From Anaeromyces robustus (lineage: Eukaryota; Neocallimastigomycota; Neocallimastigomycetes; Neocallimastigales; Neocallimastigaceae): 64,000 bases of DNA. A program made the position numbers and the translations under genes. Below the pieces are notes generated by a model. It was not told where the DNA came from. It saw only the letters and a program-made list of their open reading frames with translations, and searched no databases. The DNA is taken from positions 1 through 64,000 of the forward strand of contig MCFG01000013.1 in the NCBI GenBank assembly GCA_002104895.1. The letters are read 5' to 3'. Positions 1 to 26,232 of this stretch are shown here, piece after piece; the stretch's first letter is position 1; every line of letters begins with the position of its first letter.

Positions 1-3000
1 AAGGTTTATGTGGTTCTTGTCTTTCTTTACCAGCTATGAAAGGATCTGGTTATCTTGCACAATTTAAACAAGAAAGACAAGCTAATCAATTTAAAGGTTT
101 AATTACAATGTTAGATTCTGATGATTTACCAGAATTATTAGATGAAGTTATTCATTATAGTATGCCACCAAGTGTTCTTATTCTTAATGAAGTCGCTAAG
201 ATGAATATACAGACTGATGAAGTTGCTCCAACAACTCAAGTTTATAAACATCTTCGTATTCCAGAAGCTTTAGATCCAGTATGTGAATTTAAATCTTTCC
301 CAGCTATTACTGCTTTAGAAAAGGAAAAACAATATAATCTTCCAAAGAGTAAATATATTGTTGATGCTGTACCAATGGTTTCTCAAATTAAACGTTCTAA
401 TTCTCCAGCTGTTAGTGTAGATAGTGATAATACTATTGATGAAACAGTTACTGCTACCACCTATAATAGAGGTATTTCAAATAATGATGATAATTTAATT
501 GATAAAAAAAATAATCAAAAATCAAGATTTTTAAATCAAACTCAAATTCAAGATCAAAATCAAAATCAAAATGGTGATGATATAAATAAAGATATTATTA
601 TTCATCATCATAGTTATAAGGATCTTATTGAAAAGGTTAACTCATTACCATTTAGTGAAAATGATGTTATTATTAGAAATACTGATAAAATTGTTTTTAT
701 TACCTTAAATAGATCAGAAAGTATGAATGATTTAAATAATAAAATGATTGAAAAAATTATTGAAGCTATTGATCCACAAAAGTCACTTATTATTGATAGT
801 ACAGGTGATCATTTAAGTATGGGTTGGACTTCTAATGAATCTAAATCAGATACAATAGAAAATGTTTACCATATTTATGGTAAATTAATGGATAAAATGA
901 GTGAGGTAACTCAACCAATAGTTACTATTTGTAAAGGTGCTGTTTTTGGTGGAGGTATGATTTTCCCATGTATGTCTGATATTGTTATTGCTGATAATAA
1001 TGCTACTTTTAGTTTTTATGAAACTAATTTTAAACAAATTCCATTTATTCTTACTAAAGCTGCTCAAAATAGAATAAAGAATAGTCAAATTATGAAAATG
1101 TTCTTAATTGAAAAGGAAGCTGAAGTTAATGAAGCACGTAATATGGAGTTAGTAGATATTATTGTTAATAGTGATAAATTAGATAATGAAAAGAAGAGTG
1201 TTATTAGACGTATTAATACTCTTGATTCATCTGTTTTAAAAATAACTAAAGAAAATATTAAAGATAATGGATTAACTTTAGAAAGTGCTTTAATTCGTTC
1301 TGCTTCTAATAATATTACTTTACCAACTGGTCAAGCTATGGATCTTGTTTCACTTCAATTAGTAGAACCAAAAATTTATGTTCTTGAAATGAATACTAAT
1401 ATTATTAATCTTGAAGTTGCAGCTCAAATTGGTCATGCTATTGATATTATGAAACAAAAAAATGATGCTCATGTTTTAATTATTAAGAGTGCTGCACCAG
1501 ATTTCTGTCAAGGATTTGATGCTGAATACCTTAATAGTATTTCTGGAAAGAGTAAAAGTCAACTCGCTAATGAAATTTATAATATATATAAGAATTATAA
1601 TAAAAATTCTGAATTAACCATTCCAGTTCTTTGTTGTCTTAGTGGTTCTGTTATGAATGCTGGTTTGAATTTAGCTTTATCTTCTGATTGGAGAGTAGCT
1701 TCCAGAGAAAGTTGTTTATCTTTTATTAATAAGAATAATACTGTTGATTCATCTGTTATGATGAGTCATAGTTTACAAGAATTTATTGGTCGAGGTAAAA
1801 GTTTTAACATGATCTTTAATTATGATAATAAAAAAAGTAATGTTTTAGAAGCTTATAAACAAGGTATTGTTCAAGAATTAGTAGCTAATCCTGGACAATT
1901 AATGGATATTGCTTTAGCTAAAGCAAGAATAATTGCATCGGCTCCATTAAAGGGTATTAATCATTCTCTTAATTTAATGAGAATTCCATATGATAATTCT
2001 ACTTTAATGAAAGAAGCTTATATTTTTGCAAGTATTTTAAAGGAAAAAATAGGTGGATTCCAAGAATCTATTCTTCCAAAATCTCAAACTCATTTCCAAA
2101 GTAATCACTATGGTACATCTATTAATACTAGTACTAGAAATAGTGCTACAACTACTACTAAAACTCAACGTAATGGTAAAAAGGCTGAAAATATTGGTAT
2201 TATTGGTTTAGCAACTTATATTCCAGCAACAACTGTTAGTATGACAAAATTAGAAGCTCATGATAAATGTCAAGGTAAATATACTATTAGTTTAGGCCAA
2301 AAGTATATGTCATTAACTGCTCCAAATGAAGATGTTGTATCTATGGCCTTAAATGCTGTTAAACGTTTAATGAAAAAAATGAATTTAAAACCAAGTGATA
2401 TTGGTAGAATTCAAATTGGTACTGAAACACCAGTAGATTTAAGTAAAAGTGTTAAAACATTTATTGTAGAGCAATTCTTTGAACAAGGTATTACTGATAT
2501 TGAAGGTGTTGATAATGTTAATGCTTGTTTTGGTTCTACTGCTGCTTTATTTGATACTGTTGCTTGGATGCAAAGTGATTTCTGGAATGGTAGATATGCT
2601 ATTGTTGTTGGTACAGATATTTCTCAAGGTGAAGATATTTATCACTTCCTTACAGGTTCATCAGCTGTTGCTGTTTTAATTGGTCCAAATGCTAATTTAG
2701 TTGTTGAACCAAATCGTGGTATTTTCAGTAATAGTACTTTTGATTTCTATAAGCCATATGGTTATAAAAATCATTATCCAGTGGTTGATGGTAAATATTC
2801 TATTGATTGTTATCTTAATTCTTTAGTTAGTTGTTATGAAGATCTTAAAAAGAAATCTAAATCTGAAACAGAATTCCTTGATCATCAATTTGGTGTTTTC
2901 CATAATTCTAGTGTTAGTTTAACAAGAAAAGGTTTCAATACTTTAATTGAAAAGGAAATTTCAAAAGTTCTTCCAAATGCTGAACCACATGAAAAGAGAC

Positions 3001-3419
3001 AATTTATATCGAAAATTTATAAAGAAAGAGTTGAAGCTTCTACTTTAATGACTGCTAATATGGGTTGTATGTATAATGCTTCAGTTCTTAATGGTATTAT
3101 TTCATTAAATGAATCCTTAAAACCAGAAGATATTGGTAAACGTATTTTAGTTTATTCATTTGGTTCAGGTTCTGTTGGTGCTCTTTGGTCATTACGTATT
3201 GACGGTTTAGCTGAAAAGGATGATTTAAATAATAGATTAAATAATCGTAAAGAAATTTCAGTTGATTCTTACTTTAAGGTAAGACAATTATGGCTTGAAG
3301 ATATTAAGAAGTTTGGTCGTTCTTATAAGAAAGATCAATTTGAACTTCCAATACGTGATGGTGATTATTATTTATCAAGTGTATCTGTCAATGGTATTCG
3401 TAAATATGAAATTGCTTAA
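1..3419 (+). CDS. Polyketide beta-branching-type fusion protein: ECH - ECH - HMG-CoA synthase (5' partial)
   Basis: The frame is open from base 3 to the TAA at 3417-3419 with no intron, so the true start lies left of the window. Numbering from the first in-frame Met at 36: residues 1-200 are an unassigned region ending in an N/Q-rich linker. A crotonase-fold domain lies at about 215-400, with oxyanion-type motif KGAVFGGGMIFP near 300-311 and HLSMGWTSNE before it. A second crotonase domain lies at about 445-640, with FCQGFDAEYL and MNAGLNLALSSDW. After a Ser/Thr-rich linker, residues 719 to about 1075 form an HMG-CoA synthase domain with the expected catalytic residues: Glu797 in GTETPVDLSKSVKT, Cys831 in NACFGSTAAL and His956 in FGVFHNSS. 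In bacterial trans-AT polyketide synthases, separate HMGS, ECH1 (dehydratase) and ECH2 (decarboxylase) proteins install beta-methyl branches. By its motifs the first domain looks ECH2-like and the second ECH1-like; this is inference. Codon use matches the neighbouring genes. Confidence 0.8.
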   Translation, partial: GLCGSCLSLPAMKGSGYLAQFKQERQANQFKGLITMLDSDDLPELLDEVIHYSMPPSVLILNEVAKMNIQTDEVAPTTQVYKHLRIPEALDPVCEFKSFPAITALEKEKQYNLPKSKYIVDAVPMVSQIKRSNSPAVSVDSDNTIDETVTATTYNRGISNNDDNLIDKKNNQKSRFLNQTQIQDQNQNQNGDDINKDIIIHHHSYKDLIEKVNSLPFSENDVIIRNTDKIVFITLNRSESMNDLNNKMIEKIIEAIDPQKSLIIDSTGDHLSMGWTSNESKSDTIENVYHIYGKLMDKMSEVTQPIVTICKGAVFGGGMIFPCMSDIVIADNNATFSFYETNFKQIPFILTKAAQNRIKNSQIMKMFLIEKEAEVNEARNMELVDIIVNSDKLDNEKKSVIRRINTLDSSVLKITKENIKDNGLTLESALIRSASNNITLPTGQAMDLVSLQLVEPKIYVLEMNTNIINLEVAAQIGHAIDIMKQKNDAHVLIIKSAAPDFCQGFDAEYLNSISGKSKSQLANEIYNIYKNYNKNSELTIPVLCCLSGSVMNAGLNLALSSDWRVASRESCLSFINKNNTVDSSVMMSHSLQEFIGRGKSFNMIFNYDNKKSNVLEAYKQGIVQELVANPGQLMDIALAKARIIASAPLKGINHSLNLMRIPYDNSTLMKEAYIFASILKEKIGGFQESILPKSQTHFQSNHYGTSINTSTRNSATTTTKTQRNGKKAENIGIIGLATYIPATTVSMTKLEAHDKCQGKYTISLGQKYMSLTAPNEDVVSMALNAVKRLMKKMNLKPSDIGRIQIGTETPVDLSKSVKTFIVEQFFEQGITDIEGVDNVNACFGSTAALFDTVAWMQSDFWNGRYAIVVGTDISQGEDIYHFLTGSSAVAVLIGPNANLVVEPNRGIFSNSTFDFYKPYGYKNHYPVVDGKYSIDCYLNSLVSCYEDLKKKSKSETEFLDHQFGVFHNSSVSLTRKGFNTLIEKEISKVLPNAEPHEKRQFISKIYKERVEASTLMTANMGCMYNASVLNGIISLNESLKPEDIGKRILVYSFGSGSVGALWSLRIDGLAEKDDLNNRLNNRKEISVDSYFKVRQLWLEDIKKFGRSYKKDQFELPIRDGDYYLSSVSVNGIRKYEIA

Positions 3420-4021
3420 AATAAAAAATATATAATATATTTAAAAACTAAATTAATACAAAAATCATAATTATAATAATAATGTTTATAATAATCTATA
3501 AAAAAAAAAAAAAGAAAAGAAAATGAAATATAAGAAATTAAGAAATAAAGTTAAAAAAAAAAAAAAAAAAAAAAATAACAGAAAAATAACAAAAAAATGA
3601 TAAAAATAATAAAACAAAAACAAAACCAAAACTAAAAAAAAAAAAAATTTATAAAACAGTAATCAGCAAACGTTAATATTTTTTATAATTTTATATTTAT
3701 TATAATTTAAATTAATTAAAAAATTTTTTTATTTCATTAATATTTACATTGAACTTACAAATACAAAATAATTTCTTTTTTTTTTTTTTTTTTACTATTA
3801 GAAAACAATATATTAATATAGATATTAATATTATTAAAATAGATATATAAAAAGATAAGGAAAATGTATATATATATATTTAAATTCGTAAATATTATAT
3901 ATATACTTATATTATTCACAAATATTTTATTTATATATAATTTAAAAGATTAAATGATAAAAAAAAAAATATGTATAAAAAAAATAGTTATAGTTTATAG
4001 TTAATAAAATAAATGTAAAAT

Positions 4022-4082
<61 letters not shown>

Positions 4083-4100
4083 TTATTGTGTAACATGTGT

Positions 4101-4168
<68 letters not shown>

Positions 4169-4842
4169 TTATTGTGTAACATGTGTTATAATAATAATTG
4201 TAGAAGACATATTTTATGATACAAGTTTTAGTGTTTGAAATAATAATAATTGAATAGTGATAATTAATTATAATAATAATTCATCTATTAATTATGGTTG
4301 CGAAAAAAAAGACAAATATAATAGATTATTTATTTATATATTTTTTTCTTTATTTATTTATTTTTTTTTTATTTATACAATCAATAATATTTATATTGTC
4401 TTATTTCATTAAAGTGATATCTTATTTATAATATATAATACTTTTATTTTTTTTTTTTACTGTTATTTTATTTATTTTTATTATTTTTATTATTTTTAAA
4501 TTTTTATTTTATTTATTATTATTTATTTTTTATTTATATTTAAATTTAATTATTTATTAATCTTTTATTTTATTTTATTTTATTTTATTTTATTATATTC
4601 TTATTTTTATTTTTATAAAGATAATTATTTTATTATTATTATTTTTTTATTTATTTATGAAATTTAAAATAGCTATTTATTATAAGACTTCTTATTTATA
4701 TATATATATTTAAATATATTAAAAAGAATTAAAATTAAAACATAGAGAATATATATAAAGAAAATACAATTGAAATAAGGTTATTGAAGAAAAATAAAAC
4801 AAAAAAAGAAACATTTATATTATTATTTGCTCTTATTCTTAT
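3420..4842. other. Convergent intergenic region, no gene seen
   Basis: This stretch lies between the 3' ends of the polyketide-type gene and SMG1. It is almost entirely A/T, with poly-A and poly-T runs, AT dinucleotide stretches and the AAT repeat block described separately. No codon-like composition or conserved motif was seen on either strand. It must hold the 3' ends of both transcripts, but no specific poly(A) signal can be singled out in this composition. Confidence 0.7.
4021..4199. repeat. Duplicated unit: (AAT)n plus a unique 20-base core, two copies
   Basis: Two (AAT)n arrays are each followed by the same non-repetitive segment containing ATTGTGTAACATGTGTTAT, at about 4084-4102 and again at about 4170-4188. 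The spacing is about 86 bases, so the whole unit, microsatellite plus core, has been tandemly duplicated. Confidence 0.85.
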
Positions 4843-20312
<15,470 letters not shown>

Positions 20313-21483
20313 ATGGATTTCAAAGGAAATATTGATATTATTCATGAATTCAACTCATTTAAAACTACTATTCCTAACCGCTTCAAGTAATAATAAAAAA
20401 TAATATTTATTATAAATATATACATATTAAAATTACTAATATAAAATACCTTGGTTGTAGGAAATATTTACTAAATCAGTTAACAAATAATACAATTATT
20501 AATTGTTTTCGGGAAAATAATAAATCAAATCCATTAAACTCTATATTAAAAATTAATGATAAAGAAATTAATTACCTCGATTTTGAAAATGGTAAATTTT
20601 AATATGATATTAATCTTTAATAATATTTTATATTTTTATTTTCTCATTTATGTATATTGTTTTATATAAAATAATGATAAAAGAATCAAATAAAATTGCG
20701 AAATGGTTGCTGTCAATTAACAATAAACCAAAAGGTATCAATAAATACAATATTATAATGAAAATTTCACTTAATATATATAATTCATTATTGGTAATAA
20801 TTTAAAAAATTTAATATCTTAGATAAAATCGGTATAATTTTTAGAAATTCCATGGAATTATTACTCTTTATTATAGCAATTCAAAAAATTGGTGCAACAG
20901 CAGTATTATTTAATAATGAAATTACCGGTAATTTTGAAAATTTACTTGTTTTGAAAATATATTATCATTTTAAATTAAAGACTAATATATAGATTTATTA
21001 TATCATAATGTTTGCATTATTAGAATCAAAATTAATGATGGGTTTACATGAAATAAATATAACAACTTTAATTACTGAAGATATTTTCACAAAATCAACT
21101 TATTATAAATTAAGCTATTTAATAAAAAATTTTTACGTTTTTTCAAAAAAAAAAGAAAAAACTATGATTGTTAGCGATGAAAATCATGAAAAAACAAATT
21201 CTGTAAAAATAATTAATCCCGATGAAATGAAATTGTTATCTTCTTCCCTTCCATCTGACATTTTTATAGAACAAATTAATGTATATGATATTGCTATTAT
21301 TCATTATTCAAATACGTTAGTATTATTATTAAATAATTAATAATTCTTTAAAAAGAAAAAAGAATTTTCTCATTATAATTATATTTTTTGTTCTAAATAA
21401 TAAAATATCTAAATCCAATATTATAGAGGAAAGACAACTGAGTTTTCTCATAAGAATATAATAAGTAATATTAATTAATCATT

Positions 21484-21562
<79 letters not shown>

Positions 21563-21579
21563 TATACTAATTTATATAT

Positions 21580-21630
<51 letters not shown>

Positions 21631-22555
21631 TATACTAATTTATATATTTATTTATTTATTTTATAAAAATAAAAAATAAAATTATATTTTCATATATTTT
21701 TCAAAAAAATATTATTATTACAGCTCATAGTGATATAGTCAGTAGTGATTTTAAAATTACCAATAAGGACTATATTCTTTGCACATACTCATTAACAAAA
21801 AATATAAGATGTATATTAATTTATATATTATTATTATTATTATTATTACTATTATTATTATTATTTTCTATATTATTAATAAACTATTAATATTTAATAT
21901 TTAACAAACAAAAAAAAAAAAGCACTTTTAAATATTTTTTTATTTTTAACTAAAGGTGTAAACTTAATTATAATAAGGGAAGAAAACAATTTTAATATCT
22001 GGAACCATTACGATCTAAGTAAAGCAACGATTATAAATGTAAAAGATACTACGTATTATCTTTTTTATGTATATATGGATTTAAAAATTAAATATATTAA
22101 TATATATAATTTTCGTTATTAGTATTCTCCTTTACTTATAAACAATTTAATAGAATCAAATGCAATGGAAAATCATAAAGTTAGACTTATAATAGGTACT
22201 TCTATTTCAAAGAATATGCAAGAAAGAATTAAAACAGTATTAAAAATTCCTAATATTGGTTTATACTATATATCAATTAATGGTAATAAAATATAATATA
22301 TTAAAATCGTTAATATTCATATAATAGTTAAAAAACATAATAATATAGTGATAAAATACCATATAATTATATTATTCATTAATATTATCTATAATTCTAG
22401 GAAAAATTATGCTATCACATTTAAATAATATTCAAAAATCTAATATTCAATGTAATCTTGGAAGTCCTGGAATTATCTTAAAGTATATAATTTTGCATAA
22501 TTCTTTTAATCATGATTACTCAATTAAATAATGAAATAATAATAATAAGAATTAC

Positions 22556-22586
<31 letters not shown>

Positions 22587-22956
22587 ATTTACAATAGACA
22601 ACATCGTGCACTTTCCATAATAAAAGTAGACGGAAAAGATAAAATGCCTATAAGAGATGAAAATGGCTTATGCATTGAAGTAAAACTATAATATTTTTTT
22701 TAATTAAATATAAAAAAAATTATTATTAAATAAATAATAATTCTTAAATGTTTTTATATACGTATAATAGTGTAAAGAGAATGAACCCGGAGAGCTTATT
22801 AAACGTATCGAAAACAAGAGTTTAGAAACAGCAATTTTCCTTGGTGAAGTTGAATCTGATGCACTTAAAGATAATTATAATAGTGTATTTTTAAAAAATG
22901 TATTTATGCCTGGTGACATTTGGTATAGGTAATATTATTAATAAATAATTGATAGT

Positions 22957-22992
<36 letters not shown>

Positions 22993-23274
22993 TTTTAATG
23001 TAATTTAATTCTAATAAATATAATAATTTGAATATATATTAGAACAAGAGATCTATTTAAAAAAGATAAAAAAGGGTAATTTTTATAATAGATAAAAATA
23101 TAATTATACATACAAATTATTAAAATTTTAACAATTATAACAATTAAAAAATTTAATATATTTATAAATATAAGTTATTTATACTATCTTGATGGTAAGA
23201 TAAGCAATACAATAATTAAAAATTTTTCAAAAACGTATAAATATTAACAATAAAAATATTTATTAAATCATTAA

Positions 23275-23307
<33 letters not shown>

Positions 23308-23367
23308 ATTATTATTATTATTATTATTATACAATAATAAATAGCATTAAAAAATTGTTATAGTAAG

Positions 23368-23402
<35 letters not shown>

Positions 23403-24273
23403 ATTTATGATGATATAATAATTTATTATATTAATACTTTAATATCAAATATATTTAATAATTTAATAATAAATATAAATAATAACAGCTTTGGATGAAA
23501 ATATTATTTTCCCATCACTTCTTTCTGATAAAATAAATTCACTGGATCATATTCTTGAAAGTTCAGTTTATGGAATAAATAATCCGAGTAAATATATATA
23601 TATTATAAATAAAAGAATTATTTTAAATATTTATTAAACTTTTATATTTTTTTATAAATAATAAATAAAACAATTTATAAATCGATTATAAATTATTGGA
23701 TATATAATAGCTAATAAAACAAAAAGTATAACTATGTGTAATATCATTGTATCAGATGATTTTAATTTAAATGATTTCACGAGCAAAATAACACAATCAT
23801 TAAATCCTAATAATGGATTACCAATGTTTTTAAAAATCAATTTTGGAAGGTAAATTAGAGTACATAATAATTTTTATTATTTTTAATATTTTCTTTCTAT
23901 ATTAAATTATATTATTTTGATAATTTATAATGCAAATGAATTAATGATTATTTATTGGTTATTTTTTTTTTTTTTTTTTCACAATTAATAATAAATATTT
24001 ATAAAAATAATTTTTTTATCAAAATAATAATAATTATAAAGTAAAGACAAAAATACATATAAAATTTTAAATAATGATACAATAGAAGATCTTTACCAAC
24101 AACAAGTATTGGATAGAAAACCAGATTTTGAGTTGTATTGGCTAATTGAAAGAGTAATTAATAAGACAAAAAATAATTCAATAATTTCTGTAACAAAAAA
24201 TTATGAATATTCACAATTTCAAGATAGTGATTTCAAAGATGTTTTAATGATTAATTTAAAACCTAAACTCTAG
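20313..24273 (+). CDS. Degenerate FATP/FAT1-like very-long-chain acyl-CoA synthetase, possibly decaying
   Basis: FATP-type enzymes activate and import long-chain fatty acids. The ATG is at 20313 and the stop TAG at 24271-24273. Early exons: 20313-20386, 20461-20591, 20684-20734, 20823-20927, about 20994-21315, 21427-21464 and from 21724; later pieces lie near 21955, 22125, 22400, 22597, 22775, 23040, 23490, 23710 and 24042. Family resemblance is clear in order: GIIFRNSMELLLFIIAIQKI, then INVYDIAIIHYSNT, then LIIIREENNFNIW, then DKMPIRDENGLCIECKENEP, then FLKNVFMPGDIWYRTRDLF. The adenylation motifs are ruined: the P-loop region lacks the TSGTTGLPK pattern, the EFYGATEGN region reads LYYISING, TGDL reads TRDL, and FRWKGENV reads about ALDENII. 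Between exon 4 and the ATG at 21008 the homologous frame shifts by one base. It may be a pseudogene or a non-catalytic relative; many splice sites look intact. Confidence 0.62.
21481..21662. repeat. (ATTT)n array in an intron of the FATP-like gene
   Basis: Two blocks of ATTT tetranucleotides are each followed by the same TATATACTAATTTATATA-type spacer, so repeat plus spacer has been duplicated. It lies in the intron between exons ending at 21464 and starting at 21724. Confidence 0.88.
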
Positions 24274-25422
24274 ATATTATACTATAAATTTATATACCGC
24301 TTATTCATATCATATTTATTCATTTATTTATTTATTTATTTATTTTTTTTTTTTTTTTTTTTTTGATATTAAACAAAATAAAAATATATTAATATATATT
24401 TATAATATTATCTATCTTCATTCTTTTACTATCTTTTATTTATTTTATTAAAAAAATATAAACAAATAATATAACTTTTTTTTTTTTTTACAATTACTAT
24501 TGTCATTATTTCTATTATTCTATTTTTTTAGTATGTTAAAAGTTAAAAAATATTTTTTTTAATATTACTATATAAAATAAATTAATATTCTATCTTAATT
24601 TTAAACATTAATACTAATATTAGCTTTTGTTTTAATAAAATTAAAAATAATTTTTATTAAAATATATAAATTACTGGTTATATTCTTTTTATATTTATTA
24701 TTATAGTGTTACATTGTTATAACAATGACTCTGTTATTTTACTAATATAATAATTATTTAAATATATTTGGTGATAATATAAAAATTTTTTTATTAATAA
24801 ATAAATAAATAAATATTTTTTGATAATTATTCAATAATTTTTAATTAGAAATTGTACATAACAAGTTTATATTTATTTAATAATTATCCACTAAATTATA
24901 TAAAATACTAAAATAAAAAACACACTCGTTCTTAACATATGTTAATAATTAAACAGAGATTAGATATTTCAAATTAATAATTATATATGTCTTTTTTTTT
25001 TTTTCTTTTTTTTTTTTTCTTTTTTTCTTTCAATATCTAACATAATTACATATAATTATTAATTAAAATAAACCAACACAAAAATATTAAATCATATAAA
25101 CTAAATAAAACTTTTTATATAAAAAGTATTAACTTTATTATTATTTTTATAATACAAATCCATTATAATATTATTTATTTAAACTATCAATTTTATTGAA
25201 AAAATATAATAAAATTGCCTATCATTCTTTTTTAAATGTTTTTATTTTTTTTATTATCTTTTTCTTATCATTATTTGCATGATTTTCACTTTCTTTTAAA
25301 GTAAATAATATATTTTCTTAACAGAAAAAAAAAAAGTCTCAATTTTTTTACTTCTATTCATTTAATTTTCTTATTTTTTTTTTTTTTTTTTTTTCTGTTC
25401 TAATTGATTAATAATTATTCAT
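24274..25422. other. Convergent intergenic region, no gene seen
   Basis: A/T-rich DNA with poly-T runs (for example 24343-24364 and 25375-25394) between the 3' ends of the FATP-like and isochorismatase-like genes. Nothing coding or structured was seen. Confidence 0.65.
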
Positions 25423-26232
25423 TTAAATATCATACATTTCACCTACAACAGTAGCGTATTGATCATTAAGAGTGGCAAGTGTAGCTTTGTGAAGGTTCTT
25501 GCCAGTAACAATATTTTTCATGCCATCTGGAATATCACGATCACCACAGGCATTAGCAACAATAGTAACATTATAACCTTGTTCACAAGCAGCACGAGTT
25601 GTAGCATCAATACTTAACTATTAAATATATTTTATAATTTTTCAAAAATATATGATTATTATAATTTTATAATTACTTTAATATTTAAAAATATTATATA
25701 TTATTTAAAGCAATAGAAAATTTCTTTTAAAAATAGCAACTAAAATAATTGTAGTATTATTTAAAAAAAATGAAAAAAAAAAAAAAAATAGCATGTAAAA
25801 ATTAACAAAAAAAATATTTACATGAGTTGAGTAACCGCAAATAATTAAATTCTTTCTACCAGTGGCGTCAATTTCTTCCTTTAAGTTAGTATTTAAGAAA
25901 CCATTTGGTGTTGTCTTCATAATAACTTTTTCATCAGCTTTTGGTTCTAAATATTTAATTGGCTTAGTAGTGACACCACCTACAGAGAAAAGTTCTGAGT
26001 TTGGATCACGAACAGTCATTACATGAATGACTGGAACCTTGTTTAATCTAGCAGTTTCTAAACAGTAACGAATAGATTCAGAAGAAGTTTTGAAATTGTG
26101 TGCTGGAATCTTACCAAATTCTGGATTGAATTCTTGTTGAGCAGAAACTAATAATAAGACTGAATCATTTAAATTAGCTTTTTCCTTTGGAAGCTTTTGA
26201 ATTTCAGAAATAGTCTTTCCGTATGGAGCCAT
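25423..26232 (-). CDS. Isochorismatase-fold (cysteine hydrolase superfamily) protein with altered active site, 201 aa
   Basis: Two exons: 26232-25822 (137 codons, ending ..GYSTH) and 25617-25423, joined by a GT-AG intron in phase 0. The 201-aa product is a usual length for this superfamily, whose members hydrolyse isochorismate, nicotinamide or related amides with a D-K-C triad. The lysine is present (Lys106 in EKVIMKTTPNGF). The triad Asp position in LLLVSAQQEF is Ser30, and the triad Cys position in CGYSTHLSIDATTRAA is Ser139; the usual form there is TH-x-C-V. The rest of the fold signature is well kept, including the CG turn at 132-133. A Cys-dependent hydrolase mechanism is therefore unlikely. 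The relative it came from cannot be named. The 5' exon starts 13 bases from an A/T-rich leader and the ATG is unambiguous. Confidence 0.85.
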
